DNA of 64,000 bases, from positions 27,538 through 91,537 of the forward strand of contig JAIQDT010009022.1 in assembly GCA_021521415.1 (NCBI GenBank), in the 5' to 3' direction. Shown piece by piece: positions 21,087 through 33,636 of the stretch (within the stretch, counting starts at the first letter, position 1; every line of letters begins with the position of its first letter). A program made the translations under genes and the position numbers. The notes beneath the pieces are model-generated. The model worked only from the letters and a program-made list of their open reading frames with translations. It did not search any database and had not been told where the DNA came from. Origin of the DNA: Bidens hawaiensis. Lineage: Eukaryota > Streptophyta > Magnoliopsida > Asterales > Asteraceae.

Positions 21087-23108
21087 CATGTAGAATTTTT
21101 TAATCCTCTAATAATTAAGGACAGTGAGTTTAAGTTAAATCCTCGTGTTTGTTTATTTCTTTCGTGGTGTAACCGTATTTACGTTCCTATGAAAACTATA
21201 CGGGAATACGTTATAGATAGTGAGTTTAAGTTAAAAAAAATTTATGGTTAATGTTTCTCAATGGATTTTTAGTAAAGTTGATTCATCTAACTAGCTCGAT
21301 TAGGCATCTCAAGAGTGATGTTTTCAGACTGACATTATTTTCTCGAGTGGCATATCTAATTTTACCATTTTTTTTTATTTCAATTACCCTACCCGATTGA
21401 TACTTTGATTGTACATCAATAAACCTAATAAAATATTAAAAAATCACTTTGTGGCACTCACACATGAGATGTAAACTTATATATAACTAACTTAACTCTT
21501 AAAATAAAAATAACATAAATCTATTACTTGAAAATAAAATACAAGACTTGAAAATAGTACATATATGATATTTAAAGATTTCGGTGTCATCGACAGTTCG
21601 ACATCACTATCCTTCTTGGGATTCACTTTCTTCAGTACTAAGCCGGAGTTCCTAGCAGCCCCACTCCTGCCTAGAGGTTCACCCTTGTGACAAAGGGTTT
21701 TACAAGCATTAACAAGTAAACACGAAGGATGGATGAAGGTTTCTTAAAATTTTATAGAAATCATGTATTGGTCCTTAGTAGTATATTATTATTAAACTAA
21801 TAAGTAACCTCTTGTTGATGTTGTTGTTATTAATGTAATTTTTTATTATAAAGTTATGTATTGTTTACATCAACTTACTCAACCAACCGATAGTTGATAG
21901 CCTAGCTAACCCTCTTTATTGTAGATATTCATCTTCTTTCAAAGCTTCAATAACACTTTCAACGTTTTCTTTGCCCCTATTATGAATTCAATACAACTAA
22001 ATTGTTAAAAACAAACTTCCAAATATCCATTTTAGTATAATGTATGTTTGGATGGGCAATAATACGCATACCTCTTTAACAAGCTTAAGCTTGCATTTGC
22101 CTCATTAGATGATCTTATACCTTGAGGTAAACGGAAAGATGAAATTCAATGGCTAAATTCTTTAGTTAGTAATTATGCTAACAAATAAAAAGAAACAAAC
22201 CTAGGCTACTTATCATGGTAGAATATTGTCATGATTTAAATTTCAAACGAACTTGTTGTTAGAAATCATGAATGAAACCTGTAATAGTAAAAGAATAAGC
22301 AAAAAATGCTAACAGTGAACCGGGCTTGTGTTTGACACAATTCCCTTAAATAGATTCGCAGTCTGTTCTCAGGGTACGCCAGTTCGAAGCAATAGCATCA
22401 TACTGTCAGACTTGATCACTTGCCTGAAACGAAAACGGAACAATGTTGGAGTACAGAGTTAGAGAGATGTTGGTATTTGGTGTGTCTTGAACTGCTGCAT
22501 TTGGACTTGTTTTATAGCCAATTTTGGAGCAGAGAGTTAGAGAGATCTTGGTAGAACTTGTGGTAAAACACATCATAAAGATTCACTGTAGTAGTAAATG
22601 ATGAAAGACCGGTTGCCGGATCATAAGATGCCATCGTATACATGTAAGTTCAATACGATACTGACCAAGTACATTGTGTTACTATACTAAGCTATAAGGC
22701 AGAAACAAATCACAAAGGAATAAAATACATAGCAATTCATCTTAACAATCACTCTTGAATATAACAATGTCAGATAGTACAAGTGATTCTCAAAGTATTT
22801 TCACCAAAAGATTTCAAAATATGATAAAGTTTCACCTATTTATACATGTTGGCCTATGGGCGTATAAGTCTACAACGTATAAGACTTATACATGCGTATA
22901 AGACTTATACGTTGGGAACAGACTTATATGTCCATAACATTCTAAAATAACTATACACATCAATAGGTTCACATAACGACAAATCATATGATTAAAGGAT
23001 ATAATAATAGGCGAGGATTGATTGTAAATCGGATAAGATGAGGAAGTGCGTTTTAGGGAATTTGGGGTAGCTATGTACTAAAAATATCGAATTAAAATTT
23101 GTGCATGT
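21087..23108. other. Unassigned A/T-rich sequence between nests
   Basis: No gene can be supported. Noted contents: a duplicated agtgagtttaagttaaa (21121 and 21218); a minus-strand open stretch around 21590-21750 that reads like protein but has no start; a duplicated gagagttagagagat block (22458 and 22531); and a near-palindrome at 22875-22912 that resembles the GTATAAG-rich LTRs at 46274-48664. Probably old repeat debris. Confidence 0.4.
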
Positions 23109-23113
23109 GACTC
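23109..23113. repeat. Target site duplication of Athila element, left copy
   Basis: gactc, repeated exactly at 43564-43568 on the other side of the element. Confidence 0.9.
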
Positions 23114-24964
23114 TGATGTGTGAAAAACGTATAAAATATTAAAAACCAAGTTTTACCGAATTCATCTAAAAAAAACCACACACAATCGGCAAGTGTACCG
23201 AACGCAATGTAGCTAGAAAGTAAGAACGAATATCGAACCTTGGACACCATGGGTAAACTCTTATTATTAAACCTAAAAGATTACTAACCTCGACTTTCTT
23301 TTGATTTTTTATAATTTTTTTATATTAATTAAACTAATAAAACTAAAGTAATTAATAATTAAACTAAAAATAAAACTTTATAAAAAACAGGTTTTAAAAC
23401 AAATATGAAAAACGACTACCTAGGTAATGGAATCCCACTATTTAAAATTAATAGTTAACGAACTTGACTTTGTTGAAAAACAATATCTTAAAAATATGAC
23501 ATTAAAGACCACTAAAATACGCTAGATCGCCTCCCGGCCTCACCAACGACACCCTAGAACTTTAATGACATGTGAAGCTCAATTGTTAAAGGTTTGGATC
23601 ACCTTTCGGTCTCACCTTGCCTAATAATATTATGGTACCCCAAAACCCAAATCACCTCCCGGTCTCTTTGAATACAATATATATTAATATAAAGGGGGTA
23701 TTTTTAATTAACTTGAACACAACTTGTATCACAATAATTTTAAGGGACCTGGGATAACTCACTCCCGTGCAATTATAACCTAAACCAGCAAAAGACAAAG
23801 ATGACACAACACTAAATCACCTCCCGGTCTAAACTTTTATAAATTACTCCTACGATTATTTCGACCATAAACCGCAAACAAGTTGAAAACACAAAGTAAA
23901 CAACCTAATCATGTGTCTGACAATCACCAAAAACTATTAAACATAAGTGGAATAAATATTATAATAATAAACTAGATTAAATCACTCAACAATATTGTGA
24001 ACAAATCAATTAAAAACTTTACCATAATACTAAATCAACCAACAATCAATAGTAGTTCGTCAAACCATTAAACTAACATAGTGTTCAACCAAAACCTTGG
24101 TATTATAAAGGTTTAGCTACTCATAATTAAATACGAAACAAAAGTAAATAATAGTTCAAAAAAATAATTCCTAATAAAAAGATAATAAAACAAACCAACT
24201 ATGTATGCTTTTAGTTTCGGTTTCTTTGACAATCACAATTCTTGTGCACAGGCCCCCCTCAAAGAGTATTATATATGTCTTTTGCTTTGTCTGCCATCAC
24301 AGTAGTCGCGAACTTAATATATATTATTATGATTTCTGCTTTCTTTTTTACCCTTGCCTTTCGTGAGCTCCCCACCACAAATCACCAAACCAAATCTCAA
24401 CAATTAATGTATTAACTTGGGGCTCCTTTACACCTTGCGACCAGAAAAAATCATTAAAACAGTAGCCGGCTCCCCTCTATATCGTGTCTCTTTATATTAA
24501 TATATATTAGGGTTTTTAATAACTCTCTATAATTAACAAAACTTGAGCCCCACTCCAAACTCCACCAACAAGTTTAATTTCATAGGCCCAAATCTCTTTT
24601 TCTTTTTGTTTGCTTGCTTAGCCTTGGGGTCCATTTAAAATTGTACAATGAGCTCTCCTGCACTTTGTAGAGAAATAAAACTCATAAGTAATTGGAGCAT
24701 GGTTAACGTGAAATTTTATCTTTTAATAAGCATTTGAACATGAAACTCCAAAAAATATGTGGCCATTTATTAAACCAATAATTACTTTGATGCCATTGTG
24801 GTCTCAAGTTTAGCATAGATACTTTAATTTAGCTCATTTAAAAAATTAATCTTTAAAATCCAATTATGAGCCAAATAAAAATATATTCAATAAAAAACTG
24901 GCTCAAAATACTTGAAACTGTAGGAAATATTTATATAATATCATGTATATTTTAAACCATATCA
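23114..24964 (-). repeat. 3' LTR of the Athila element
   Basis: 1851 bp, TGATGTG ... CATATCA. Aligns along its whole length with 41689-43563. Relative to the partner it lacks about 29 bases near 23826 (the stretch containing gtgaaagaac in the other copy). No gene inside. Confidence 0.92.
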
Positions 24965-26533
24965 AATATCCTCACACTTAAACCTTTTTGGTCCCCGAAA
25001 AATATATATATTGCAATGGAATCAGAATTCAAGACTAGTTTTCAAAACATATAGGTTATCTTTTAAGCACAGATAAACGCAAAAACCGTGATTGTCGATA
25101 TTGTTGTCCACTTAAACCCAGCCACCAGCCTATCAAGCCCCCAATTGCATTAAGCATTTTAAGTTTAAAAACCATGGCTACACCTACCCCATCTCAGACA
25201 AAGAGAGCTAGAAAAACTAGAGTAAAAGCAAACTGGTTTGACAAATCACCATAAGCTAAGGACTCGTTGATGGTACTAATTATATGCACTAAGTGAAATT
25301 TTGATGGATGAATGGTCCTGTGGAGATCGTACGAGCTATTCCTAAATATTATTGGACTTTGTCCGATAAACCTAAAACTTTATTTATTGACTAAGAACCT
25401 TCGAGCCCCAATAGTGTATCCTTAGAGTCACTATCCCCTTGGTAACACGTAAACTCTCAGCCTTGTCTAGTATGTGCACTTTGGCCTATTTTTCTATTTT
25501 TGAGAATGCTTCTTTGGCATTTTACAATACATAACTTTTTTCACAAGCATTTGCTTTTCTTGAACAACTTTTGAATATACACATAACTTTCAAAACATAC
25601 TTCTCTCTCCTTTTTTTTTCTTTTTTCTTTTTTCTCTTTTTTTTTCTTTTTTTATATCACCTAAATTATATAACTATTTTTAAGCTCGTAAAAAGATTAC
25701 ATAATCCTCTCATGTGGTGGTGTGTGCTGGTTTTGAGTGCATCTAATTATAACCATCTCAAAGTTTTTTAGATTATGGTAATCCTCTCTAAGCATCGAAA
25801 TTCAGTTTCACCATTTTTCAAATTATTAGATATATAAAATCTGCTAAAGAGGACCATCAAAGCTAGTTGGGCCTACCAACACATCCCAAGTTTAGTACGT
25901 AATCTTTTATTTAATCTCATATATAATAGTAGTTTTAAAAGCCAATCTCAAATTTTTCTATCATTTTCCATTATTTGCAAAACATTTCATTAAAATTTTG
26001 GGACATTTTTTTAATTTTTAATTTTTGTTTTTTTTTTAACATTTTTTTATTTTTTATTTTTTTTAACCAAAAGAAAACGTCAGTTCCCATCCCCACACTT
26101 AAAATCTACATTGTCCCCAATGGAGGAATAGAAAAAGACAGAAAAATAAAGCAGAATAAAAAAAAATGTAAGCAAATAAAACAATAAATTGGAACAGACT
26201 CCCCTGGTAATAATGCAGTTATCTTCACAAGTCTCATTCCAAGGCGACCGTATAGCATTTCATTCGCGGCCGCAACTTCTGGCTGTCCTCTACAATATGA
26301 TAGGCTCAGAAAAATCCTCATCCGAATGGAGATTGAGTACGAACAAGAAAATCCAATCCTGCAAAATAAAACTCAAAACAACCCAAAGCAGACATCAAAC
26401 AGACTCTAAGGACTAAAAAGACTCAAAGAAAAATAAAATAAAGCAGAATAAAAAAAAAGAAAATAAAAATAATGCAACTAAAATATTGTACAAACTATAC
26501 AACTCGGGCAAAGTCCCGAGTGTGCTCTCCTCT
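24965..26533 (-). other. 3' untranslated region of the Athila element
   Basis: 1.57 kb between integrase and the 3' LTR, where Athila elements often hold an envelope-like ORF. None is present. It contains long homopolymer-like runs (T-rich at 25608-25657 and 26030-26065, A-rich on the sense strand) and the taagtgtgaggatatt purine-rich stretch next to the LTR (24965-24981 on the minus strand) that may serve as polypurine tract. Confidence 0.5.
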
Positions 26534-27582
26534 CTACTTTCCAGGCGGATCAAGGTAGATCGCCTCTTCCTCGCGATCACCAAGTGGACCTCCAACATAA
26601 TGCTTCAGTCTATGCCCATTCACTTTCCAAGAATGTCCATCATCAGCCTCTATCTCAACCGCTCCATACGCAAATGCCTCCTTCACAACGAATGGACCAG
26701 CCCATCGGGATTTCAATTTACCCGGAAACAACTTCAACCAGGAATTATATAGAAGCACCTTATCCCCACACTTAAACTCTTTGGTCCCCTTAATATGTTT
26801 ATCATGATGTTCCTTTGTCCACTCCTTATACCCCCAACTTCTTTCATATGCCTCATTCCGTGACTCCTCAACCTCATGAATCTGAAGAAAACGACTCTTT
26901 CCCTCCGCAGACAAATCAAGATTTACGGCTCTTAAAGCCCAATACGCACGATGTTCTAACTCAACAGGTAGATGACACGCCTTTCCATAAACTAGCCGAA
27001 ATGGAGTGGTCCCGATAGGCGTTTTGAATGCAGTACGAAAGGCCCAAAGTGCGTCATCTAACTTTTCAAATCAAGATTTACGGCTCTTAAAGCCCAATAC
27101 GCACGATGTTCTAACTCAACAGGTAGATGACACGCCTTTCCATAAACTAGCCGAAATGGAGTGGTCCCGATAGGCGTTTTGAATGCAGTACGAAAGGCCC
27201 AAAGTGCGTCATCTAACTTTTCAGCCCAGTCTCCGCGACTGTTCCCTACTGTTTTCTCTAAGATCCTCTTAATGCCACGATTGGTGTTTTCCACTTGACC
27301 TCTAGTCTGAGGATGGTAGGCCGTAGAAAATCGATGGGTGACCCCATAACGTTTCAGAACCTTATCCATCTGAGCATTACAAAAGTGGGTACCCCGATCA
27401 CTGATCAGAGCCTTAGGAGTACCGAATCGAGCAAAGAGTTTTCGAAGGAATCCCACTACAACCCGCACGTCATTTCTAGGTAAGGCTAGAGCCTCCACCC
27501 ATTTGGACACATAATCGACAGCAACAAGGATGTATCTATTACCTCTAGACATAGGAAACGGACCCATAAAATCAATGCCCAT
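26534..27582 (-). pseudogene. Athila integrase core and C-terminus, disrupted
   Basis: 27058-27582 holds the catalytic core: Gly-Ile-Asp-Phe-Met-Gly-Pro at the first Asp, Ser-Asp-Arg-Gly-Thr-His-Phe at the second, and Gln-Val-Glu-Asn-Thr-Asn-Arg with the Glu. 26534-26914 holds the C-terminal part (Lys-Ser-Arg-Trp-Ala-Gly-Pro-Phe). The two are thrown out of frame by an exact 155-bp tandem duplication (26912-27221). A further frame change near 27580 separates the core from RT/RNase H and the zinc-binding region. Confidence 0.85.
26912..27221. repeat. 155-bp exact tandem duplication inside integrase
   Basis: 26912-27066 is repeated at 27067-27221 with no differences seen. 155 is not a multiple of 3, so the duplication shifts the frame. 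The near-perfect identity shows it is younger than most other damage in this element. Confidence 0.9.
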
Positions 27583-29855
27583 ATATCGAAGATCTCAACC
27601 ACCTGGATGGGGTTTTGGGGCATCTCATTTTGGGATGAGATGTTACCGGCTCTCTGACACGCATCACATGAACGAACAAACTCATGCGCATCACGAAAAA
27701 TAGTCGGCCAATAGAATCCCGCATCAAACACGCGTTTGGCGGTATAAGTCGTACCAAAATGGCCTCCAGTCGGGCCCTCATAACAATGTCGAAGAATACT
27801 ACGAGCTTCATCACCAAATACACATCGTCGAATCACCTGATCTAAGCCAATATGGAATAAGTACGGATCCTCCCAAATGTAGAACTTAATATCTGCAAAG
27901 AACTTCTTCTTTTGCTGATATGTCAGTCCGGGTACTAACTCACTAGAGGATAAATAATTAGCAAGATCAGCAAACCATGGAAAACCCTCATCACTCGCCT
28001 TCAAATACAATAAAGTCTCACCCGGGAAATCATCACCAATCCCCTGTTCCCGGGTCTTGTCCATGTCAGAATTTTCTAGCCACGATAAGTGGTCGGCGGC
28101 AACATTCTCAGCCCCTCTTTTATCTTTAATTTCTATATCAAACTCCTGAAGAAAAAGGATCCAACGAAGGAGTCGAGGCTTCGCGTCTTTCTTAGAGAAC
28201 AGGTACCGCAGAGCCGCACGATCAGAGAAAATGATAGTCTTAGAAAGCACGAGATATGAATGGAATTTATCGCACGCGAAAACAACTGCAAGAAGTTCCT
28301 TCTCTGTCGTGGTGTAATTCTCCTGAGAATCGTTAAGGGTCTTGCTAGCATAATAGATGGGATGAAAATGTTTCTCTCGACGCTGCCCTAACACGGCTCC
28401 AACAGCAAAATCGCTCGCATCACATATGATCTCAAACGGAAGATTCCAATCGGGAGCAACTATAATAGGAGCACTCACTAACCTCTTCTTAATCAACTCA
28501 AAGGCCCTCAAACACTCCTCATTAAAATTAAACGACCTATCTTTCTCTAGAAGCTGGGTCATCGGACGGGAGATTTTTGAGAAATCTTTAATAAACCGGC
28601 GGTAGAATCCCGCATGACCTAAAAAACTACGAATAGACTTCATAGAAGTGGGCGCTGGAAGTTTGGAAATGGTGTCTACCTTAGCTCTATTAACCTCAAT
28701 CCCCACACTAGAAATCTTATGACCTAAAACAATACCCTCACGAACCATAAAATGACATTTCTCCCAATTAAGCATAAGGTTCGTCTCTTCACATCTAGCG
28801 AGCACTCGATCTAAGTTACGCAGACAATCATTAAAGGAATTCCCAAAGACAGAAAAATCATCCATAAATACTTCCATGGAATCCTCGATTAACTCATGAA
28901 AAATGGCTACCATGCACCGCTGAAATATGGCTGGAGCGTTACATAATCCGAATGGCATGCGTCGGTACGCGAATGTGCCAAAGGGACATGTAAATGTGGT
29001 CTTCTCCTGATCACCCGGGGCGATGGGGATCTGGAAATAATCGGAAAAGCCATCAAGAAAATAGTAGAACTGCTGTCCTGACAAACGCTCGAGCATCTGA
29101 TCGATGAATGGAAGCGGGAAGTGGTCCTTTCGTGTGGCCTCGTTAAGTCTGAGGTAGTCGATGCAAACTCGCCACCCTGTTACAGTCCATGCCGGTATGA
29201 GCTCATTCTTTTCATTCGTGATAACTGTCATACCGCCCTTTTTAGGGACCACCTGGAATGGGCTAACCCACGCGGAGTCGGAGATCGGGAAAATCAAATC
29301 AGCATCGAGCAACTTAATAACCTCCTTCTTGACAACCTCCTGCATGTTCGGGTTAAGCTTCCACTGCGGCTGAATCACAGGTTTAAACTCATCCTCCATA
29401 AAGATTTTATGTGTGCAAAATGACGGGTTTATACCTTTTATATCCATAAGCTTCCATGCGATGGTATGCTTATGAGATTTCAGAACAACCATCAACTTCT
29501 CCTTCTCCTCCGTCTCCAAACTCGAAGAAATGATGACGGGAAGTTGAGACCCCTCCCCTAAAAACGCATACTCGAGTTGCGATGGTAAATCTTTTAGCTC
29601 TAAAGATGGGGGGTTCTCAACAGATGGTTTTTCGATCGGAAACTCTCGCTCTTCAACCGCAAGGACATTAGAAAAGATTTGGGAAATCATGATCGGCTCG
29701 TGTCCTCCTGCCTCGAGTAATTGCGACTCCTCCTTCTCCTGCAACTCAAAATCATATTCTGTCATTTCGAATGACTGATTCTCCACATCGATGATCTGAG
29801 TGTCGGACGTGTCTCTCTGGCAGACCTTCGTAAGATAGTCGCCTACATGCATCAT
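27486..29855 (-). pseudogene. Athila reverse transcriptase, RNase H and integrase zinc domain
   Basis: Open for 789 codons. RT motifs: Trp-Arg-Val-Cys-Ile-Asp-Tyr near residue 230, Gly-Phe-Ser-Asp-Tyr-Phe-Gln-Ile near 275, Pro-Phe-Gly-Leu-Cys-Asn-Ala-Pro near 305, catalytic Phe-Met-Asp-Asp near 335. RNase H follows (Cys-Asp-Ala-Ser-Asp-Phe-Ala-Val-Gly near 485, Ser-Asp-Arg-Ala-Ala near 550). The integrase HHCC region comes last (His-Cys-Tyr-Glu-Gly-Pro ... Cys-Asp-Ala-Cys near 700-745). It joins protease upstream through an in-frame TAG at 29889-29891, and the frame is lost near 27580 at the start of the integrase core. This is the longest surviving ORF of the window. Confidence 0.88.
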
Positions 29856-29888
29856 GAAAGTGTCGATGAAGTAGAGAGTGTCATCTTG

Positions 29889-30848
29889 CTACTGAGTATG
29901 CCTCATGGATTTCTGCACGTCGAATGTGAGTTTTTCATCATGAACTCGAAGAGTTAATTTGCCATCGGCAACATCAATGAGAGCGAGTGCGGTGGCTAAG
30001 AATGGACGACTGAGGATGAGCGGGACGTTCGAGTCCTCATCCATATCGAGAATGACAAAGTCGACCGGAAATATGAATTTGTCCACCTGCACCAACATGT
30101 TCTCCACAATGGCCCTTGGAAACTTCACAGATCGGTCTGCCAGCTGGATACTCATTCGGGTGGGAAGCAGCTCTCCCACGTTAAGTTTGGAAAACACAGA
30201 ATAGGGCATGAGATTAATGCTTGCACCGAGGTCGGCCAAAGCATTGCTAACATGAAGATTACCAATCAAGAAAGGAATGGTAAAGCTGCCCGGATCTGTC
30301 ATCTTCCTAGGAAGCTTGTTCTGTACGGCGGCAGAACACTCCTCACTAAGAGTAACAGTCGAAAGCTCCTCAAGTTTCTTTTTATTAGTGAGAAAATCTT
30401 TAAGAAACTTGGCGTGTTTTGGCATGTTCGCGAGAGCTTCAATAAATGGAATGTTCACATGGAGCTTCTTAAGCATTTCGAGAAACCTAGAGTACTGCTC
30501 CGAATCATTCTTCTTCACCAATCGACCGGGATATGGCGGTTTAGGCTTATAAACGCGCACTGGTTCCTGTTCAACATGCTTCTCCTTCTCAACTGACGCT
30601 TCGCCTGACTGTGAGGTACTTGCTGGGCCTCGCCTCTGGTTCACCGTATCAGGCGGTGTCTCTAACTCCAGCTCCTTGTCAACTTCCTCCTCCTCTCTTG
30701 GTGTATCTCTAACGACCCCTCTCCCACTTCGGGTAGTCACTGCCTTGGCCTGAGCATTTTGAAATGGTTTTGAATAGGTGGGACCGGGATTAGGGACGGT
30801 GTTACTTGGAAGACTCCCCGAGGGTCGTTGATCAATCTTCGCGGACAA
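29889..30848 (-). pseudogene. Athila protease region
   Basis: 320 codons open. The first third is linker, rich in Pro/Glu/Arg. A conserved block Lys-Lys-Leu-His-Val-Asn-Ile-Pro-Phe lies near residue 145. The protease active site is Ala-Asp-Leu-Gly-Ala-Ser-Ile-Asn-Leu-Met-Pro near 210-220; Asp-Leu-Gly in place of Asp-Thr/Ser-Gly is usual for Athila. It ends at a TAG that is in frame with the RT ORF beyond it. Confidence 0.8.
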
Positions 30849-32157
30849 CTCACCAAACTTAGCCTCGAGATTCTAAAATGCGACCTGTTGTCCCTTCATA
30901 AACGTCTCATGCTGCATAAGAGTGGATTTGGTGTTGGCATCATTTTGTAAGAGCTGATTTAACAATTAAGATTGGTTAGCCAACATCTCCTCGATCTTAG
31001 AAGTACTATTTGGTACAGAAGCAGGTTCAGGGGCGGGTTCTTGGAACAGATTCTGGCGTTGCTGATAACCGGTGTTACCTTCCCGCCAATTAGAGTTAGA
31101 ATTATTGTTTCGCCACCCAGAATTGAAGGTACGGTTTGATTAGCAAGAAAATCTACCTCCTCCTGAGAATCAACGGGACAATCGGCTGTCTCGTGATTTC
31201 CACGACATATCTTACACCTACGAGCTTGCAACCTAAGCTCTCTGAATTCCCTCTTCAGTGCCTCCACATCTACCGACACACTCGTATTCTGATCAACATG
31301 ATGCACTCCACGTGACGCTGAGATGGCTGCGGCCTTGGCAGCCGAGACGGACCTTCTACTCGGTGTATATTGATCCCCTAATGCAATGCTCTAGAACATT
31401 TCTTCAGCCTCCTCTATGGTGAGTTTATCGAGCATGTTTCCTCCGACGGCGGTATTAAACCGTTGTTGGGTTTCGAGAGTAAGACCGTTATAGAACTTTT
31501 CAACCACAACCCAATCGTTTAGGCCATGCTGAGGACAACGACTTATAAGAGTTTGGAAACGCTCCCACGCGGAATAATAGGACTCATCGGGGTCCATATT
31601 AAACGAACGGATTTGCTCGCGTAGACGTCCGGCCTTCGATGGAGGAAAATACTTCCTAAGAAACTTGGATTGCAAGTCGCCCCATGTGGCGATTGAGGCA
31701 TTCGGAAGAGAGTCAAACCATGTAGCAGCACGACCAGAAAGTGAGAACGGAAATAAATTAAGATGAATGACGTCGGACGAGATATTATTAATATTAAATG
31801 TTTCGCAGATCCGCACGAATCGGGACAGGTGTCTCGGAGCATCTTCGTCATCCAAACCGTGATACAGAGCAGAATTGGTGATAGAATTCATGACGTGAGA
31901 GGGAATTTGCTAGTTTTGATTATTTGTCGCAGCAGGTCGGACAATTGCAGATCGGGCTCCCATGATGCCATCGTTGGCTCTAGCATGAACGGTTTGTCTC
32001 AGCGGTGGAACGGCATCACCCATATCTATTCTAGGAGTAGAGACGCTAACATGGATGTCGGGTGAATCGCTCTCGCTATCTGTAGTCTCCTTAAGTCGCT
32101 CCTGTAACTCTCTCTCGGACTCTTTTGATGTAGTGAATAAAGGTGGGCCTTGAGAAC
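30849..32157 (-). pseudogene. Athila gag, main part (first codons lie at 41486-41503)
   Basis: Gag core at 31391-31891 (Ala-Ala-Thr-Trp-Phe-Asp-Ser-Leu, then Leu-Arg-Lys-Tyr-Phe-Pro-Pro, the Retrotrans_gag pattern). A CCHC-type knuckle follows at about 31180-31215 (Cys-Lys-Ile-Cys-Arg-Gly-Asn-His ... Cys). The frame stays readable upstream from the core, through a TAG at 31910-31912, to 32157, where the chromovirus sits. On the other side of that insertion the frame resumes for five codons to an ATG at 41503. Other damage: TAG near 31391 and a frame change near 31125. It would form the particle with 5' leader RNA. Confidence 0.8.
32153..32157. repeat. Target site duplication of the chromovirus, left copy
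   Basis: agaac, repeated exactly at 41486-41490. Confidence 0.93.
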
Positions 32158-32230
32158 TGTGACACCCGGTAATTTCCCAATCCTATAAACTAAGTAATCA
32201 ACCTAATAATTAGGTGATTGTGAATATTAA

Positions 32231-32436
32231 GCGCGCTATATTAGAATCAGCGCGGGCAATTGTTATGTTCGCCCTGCGCGAGCGCGCTATATTAGAATCA
32301 GCGCGGGCAATTGTTATGTTCGCCCTGCGCGAGCGCGCTATGTTAGAGTCAGCGCGGGCACGATATGTGCGCCCAGCGCGAGCGCGCGATGTAAAAACCA
32401 GCGTGGGCATATGTTATATGCGCCATGCGCGAATGT
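32231..32436 (+). repeat. 51-bp tandem repeat in chromovirus U3, four copies
   Basis: Units start at 32231, 32282, 32333 and 32382. Each has gcgcgggc ... gccc(t/a)gcgc arms that can form a hairpin around an A/T loop. The first two units are identical; the last two are diverged but keep the arms. The same array is in the 3' LTR (39248-39453). Confidence 0.8.
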
Positions 32437-33093
32437 TTTGGCTTTATGTTTTCATGTAACTTAACTTTATGTTGTCTAATGGGTTGACCGTCCCGCATGA
32501 TGCTAAGGCGGGTGCATCCTAAATCGTTTATGCGCGTGCGGAAGGGAACTAACCTCCCCGCATGGCGGGAACATTGAGAGCTAGTTTGTCTGAAGCTCCA
32601 AGATGGAATTGACTTCAACATGACTGATCACTATGTTGAAATACCAAGACCACCTGAAGAATCTACAAATGAAACTCAATGTCCCTAACTGCGAGAAGGT
32701 TACGCACCTACCCGCAGCAAAGAAATGTCCTTCACGCAGAAAGCTATGCGCACGAAGTTATACGCGCAGAACACTTAGTCTATTCTCCAGATGTAAGGAG
32801 ATTACTCCCGCCCAAAAGGAAACAGTAGCGTGTTTCAGAGATTTTCCACTTTTTACTGTACACTGACAAAAGTACCTGAAAAAGCACACTGTAACATGAA
32901 AAGTCAACTGTCAGCCACCCTACTCCCACCAACCACAGACCTGCATGTTCTGCCCAAATCAAATCAAAATCTTTTATCCACTACTCCACTTTTAAATAAA
33001 TAATAATAATTTCCATACTTTATCATCATTACACCTGGATATGAAAAGATTACAATCCCCTAAAGCAAGGGATTGTGTCCCCTTGAGTTTGCC

Positions 33094-33100
33094 TATAAAT
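33094..33100 (+). promoter_or_regulatory. TATA box of the chromovirus LTR
   Basis: tataaat within gcctataaatatg, some 930 bases into the LTR. It is followed by the A/C-rich stretch typical of a transcript start (about 33125). The identical copy in the 3' LTR is at 40111-40117. Confidence 0.65.
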
Positions 33101-33636
33101 ATGTAACCTAAATTATCACCCAAAACACACTTCAAACTTCTCTCTTAAGAACTACAAACTTGCACTAATCATCTCCCAAGCATCCGTTATTTTCAATTCC
33201 GTTCCTGTTACTAGGTAAGCCGAGATTATAACCTTGAGATCTACTTTCCAACCCTTATATTCTCCTTTTTCTTGATCTTAATATATATACTTCTTATTAT
33301 TTAATCGTATTCTAGACCTTCAATTCAAAGACCAACACCAGGAAAACCCGAATCTCGATTAATCCCTTAACAAGAACCACAGGTGAGTCTCACAGCCCCT
33401 ATTTTCACTATTTTCACTGTTTTTAAACTGTTTTCGGGGCGAGGGACACGTACTTAAATTACGATTTATCATGGTATACTTACAAGTTATGTAAACGATT
33501 GTGTTTAAATTATGTTTTATGATGAGCAATGCAAACGGTTATCTATGGTTTACGATGTATGTGCGCCAGAACTCGAGTAAGTGATCACTTTACCATTGGA
33601 ACTCTAAGGGTAGGGACTGCTGGTTTGATCCACCCA

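Noticed and set aside
25174..25251. Small basic ORF (26 codons) on the plus strand inside the Athila 3' region
   Set aside because: Too short, antisense to the element, no supporting context.
25571..25771. A membrane protein of Phe/Leu runs on the plus strand
   Set aside because: It is the translation of a T-rich low-complexity tract in the Athila 3' region.
29121..29423. Open frames opposite Athila RT
   Set aside because: Shadow frames of a conserved coding region; no independent motif.
32214..32621. Arg/Ala-rich ORFs at the start of both chromovirus LTRs
   Set aside because: They are translations of the GC-rich 51-bp repeat and of flanking U3, identical in both LTRs only because the LTRs are nearly identical.
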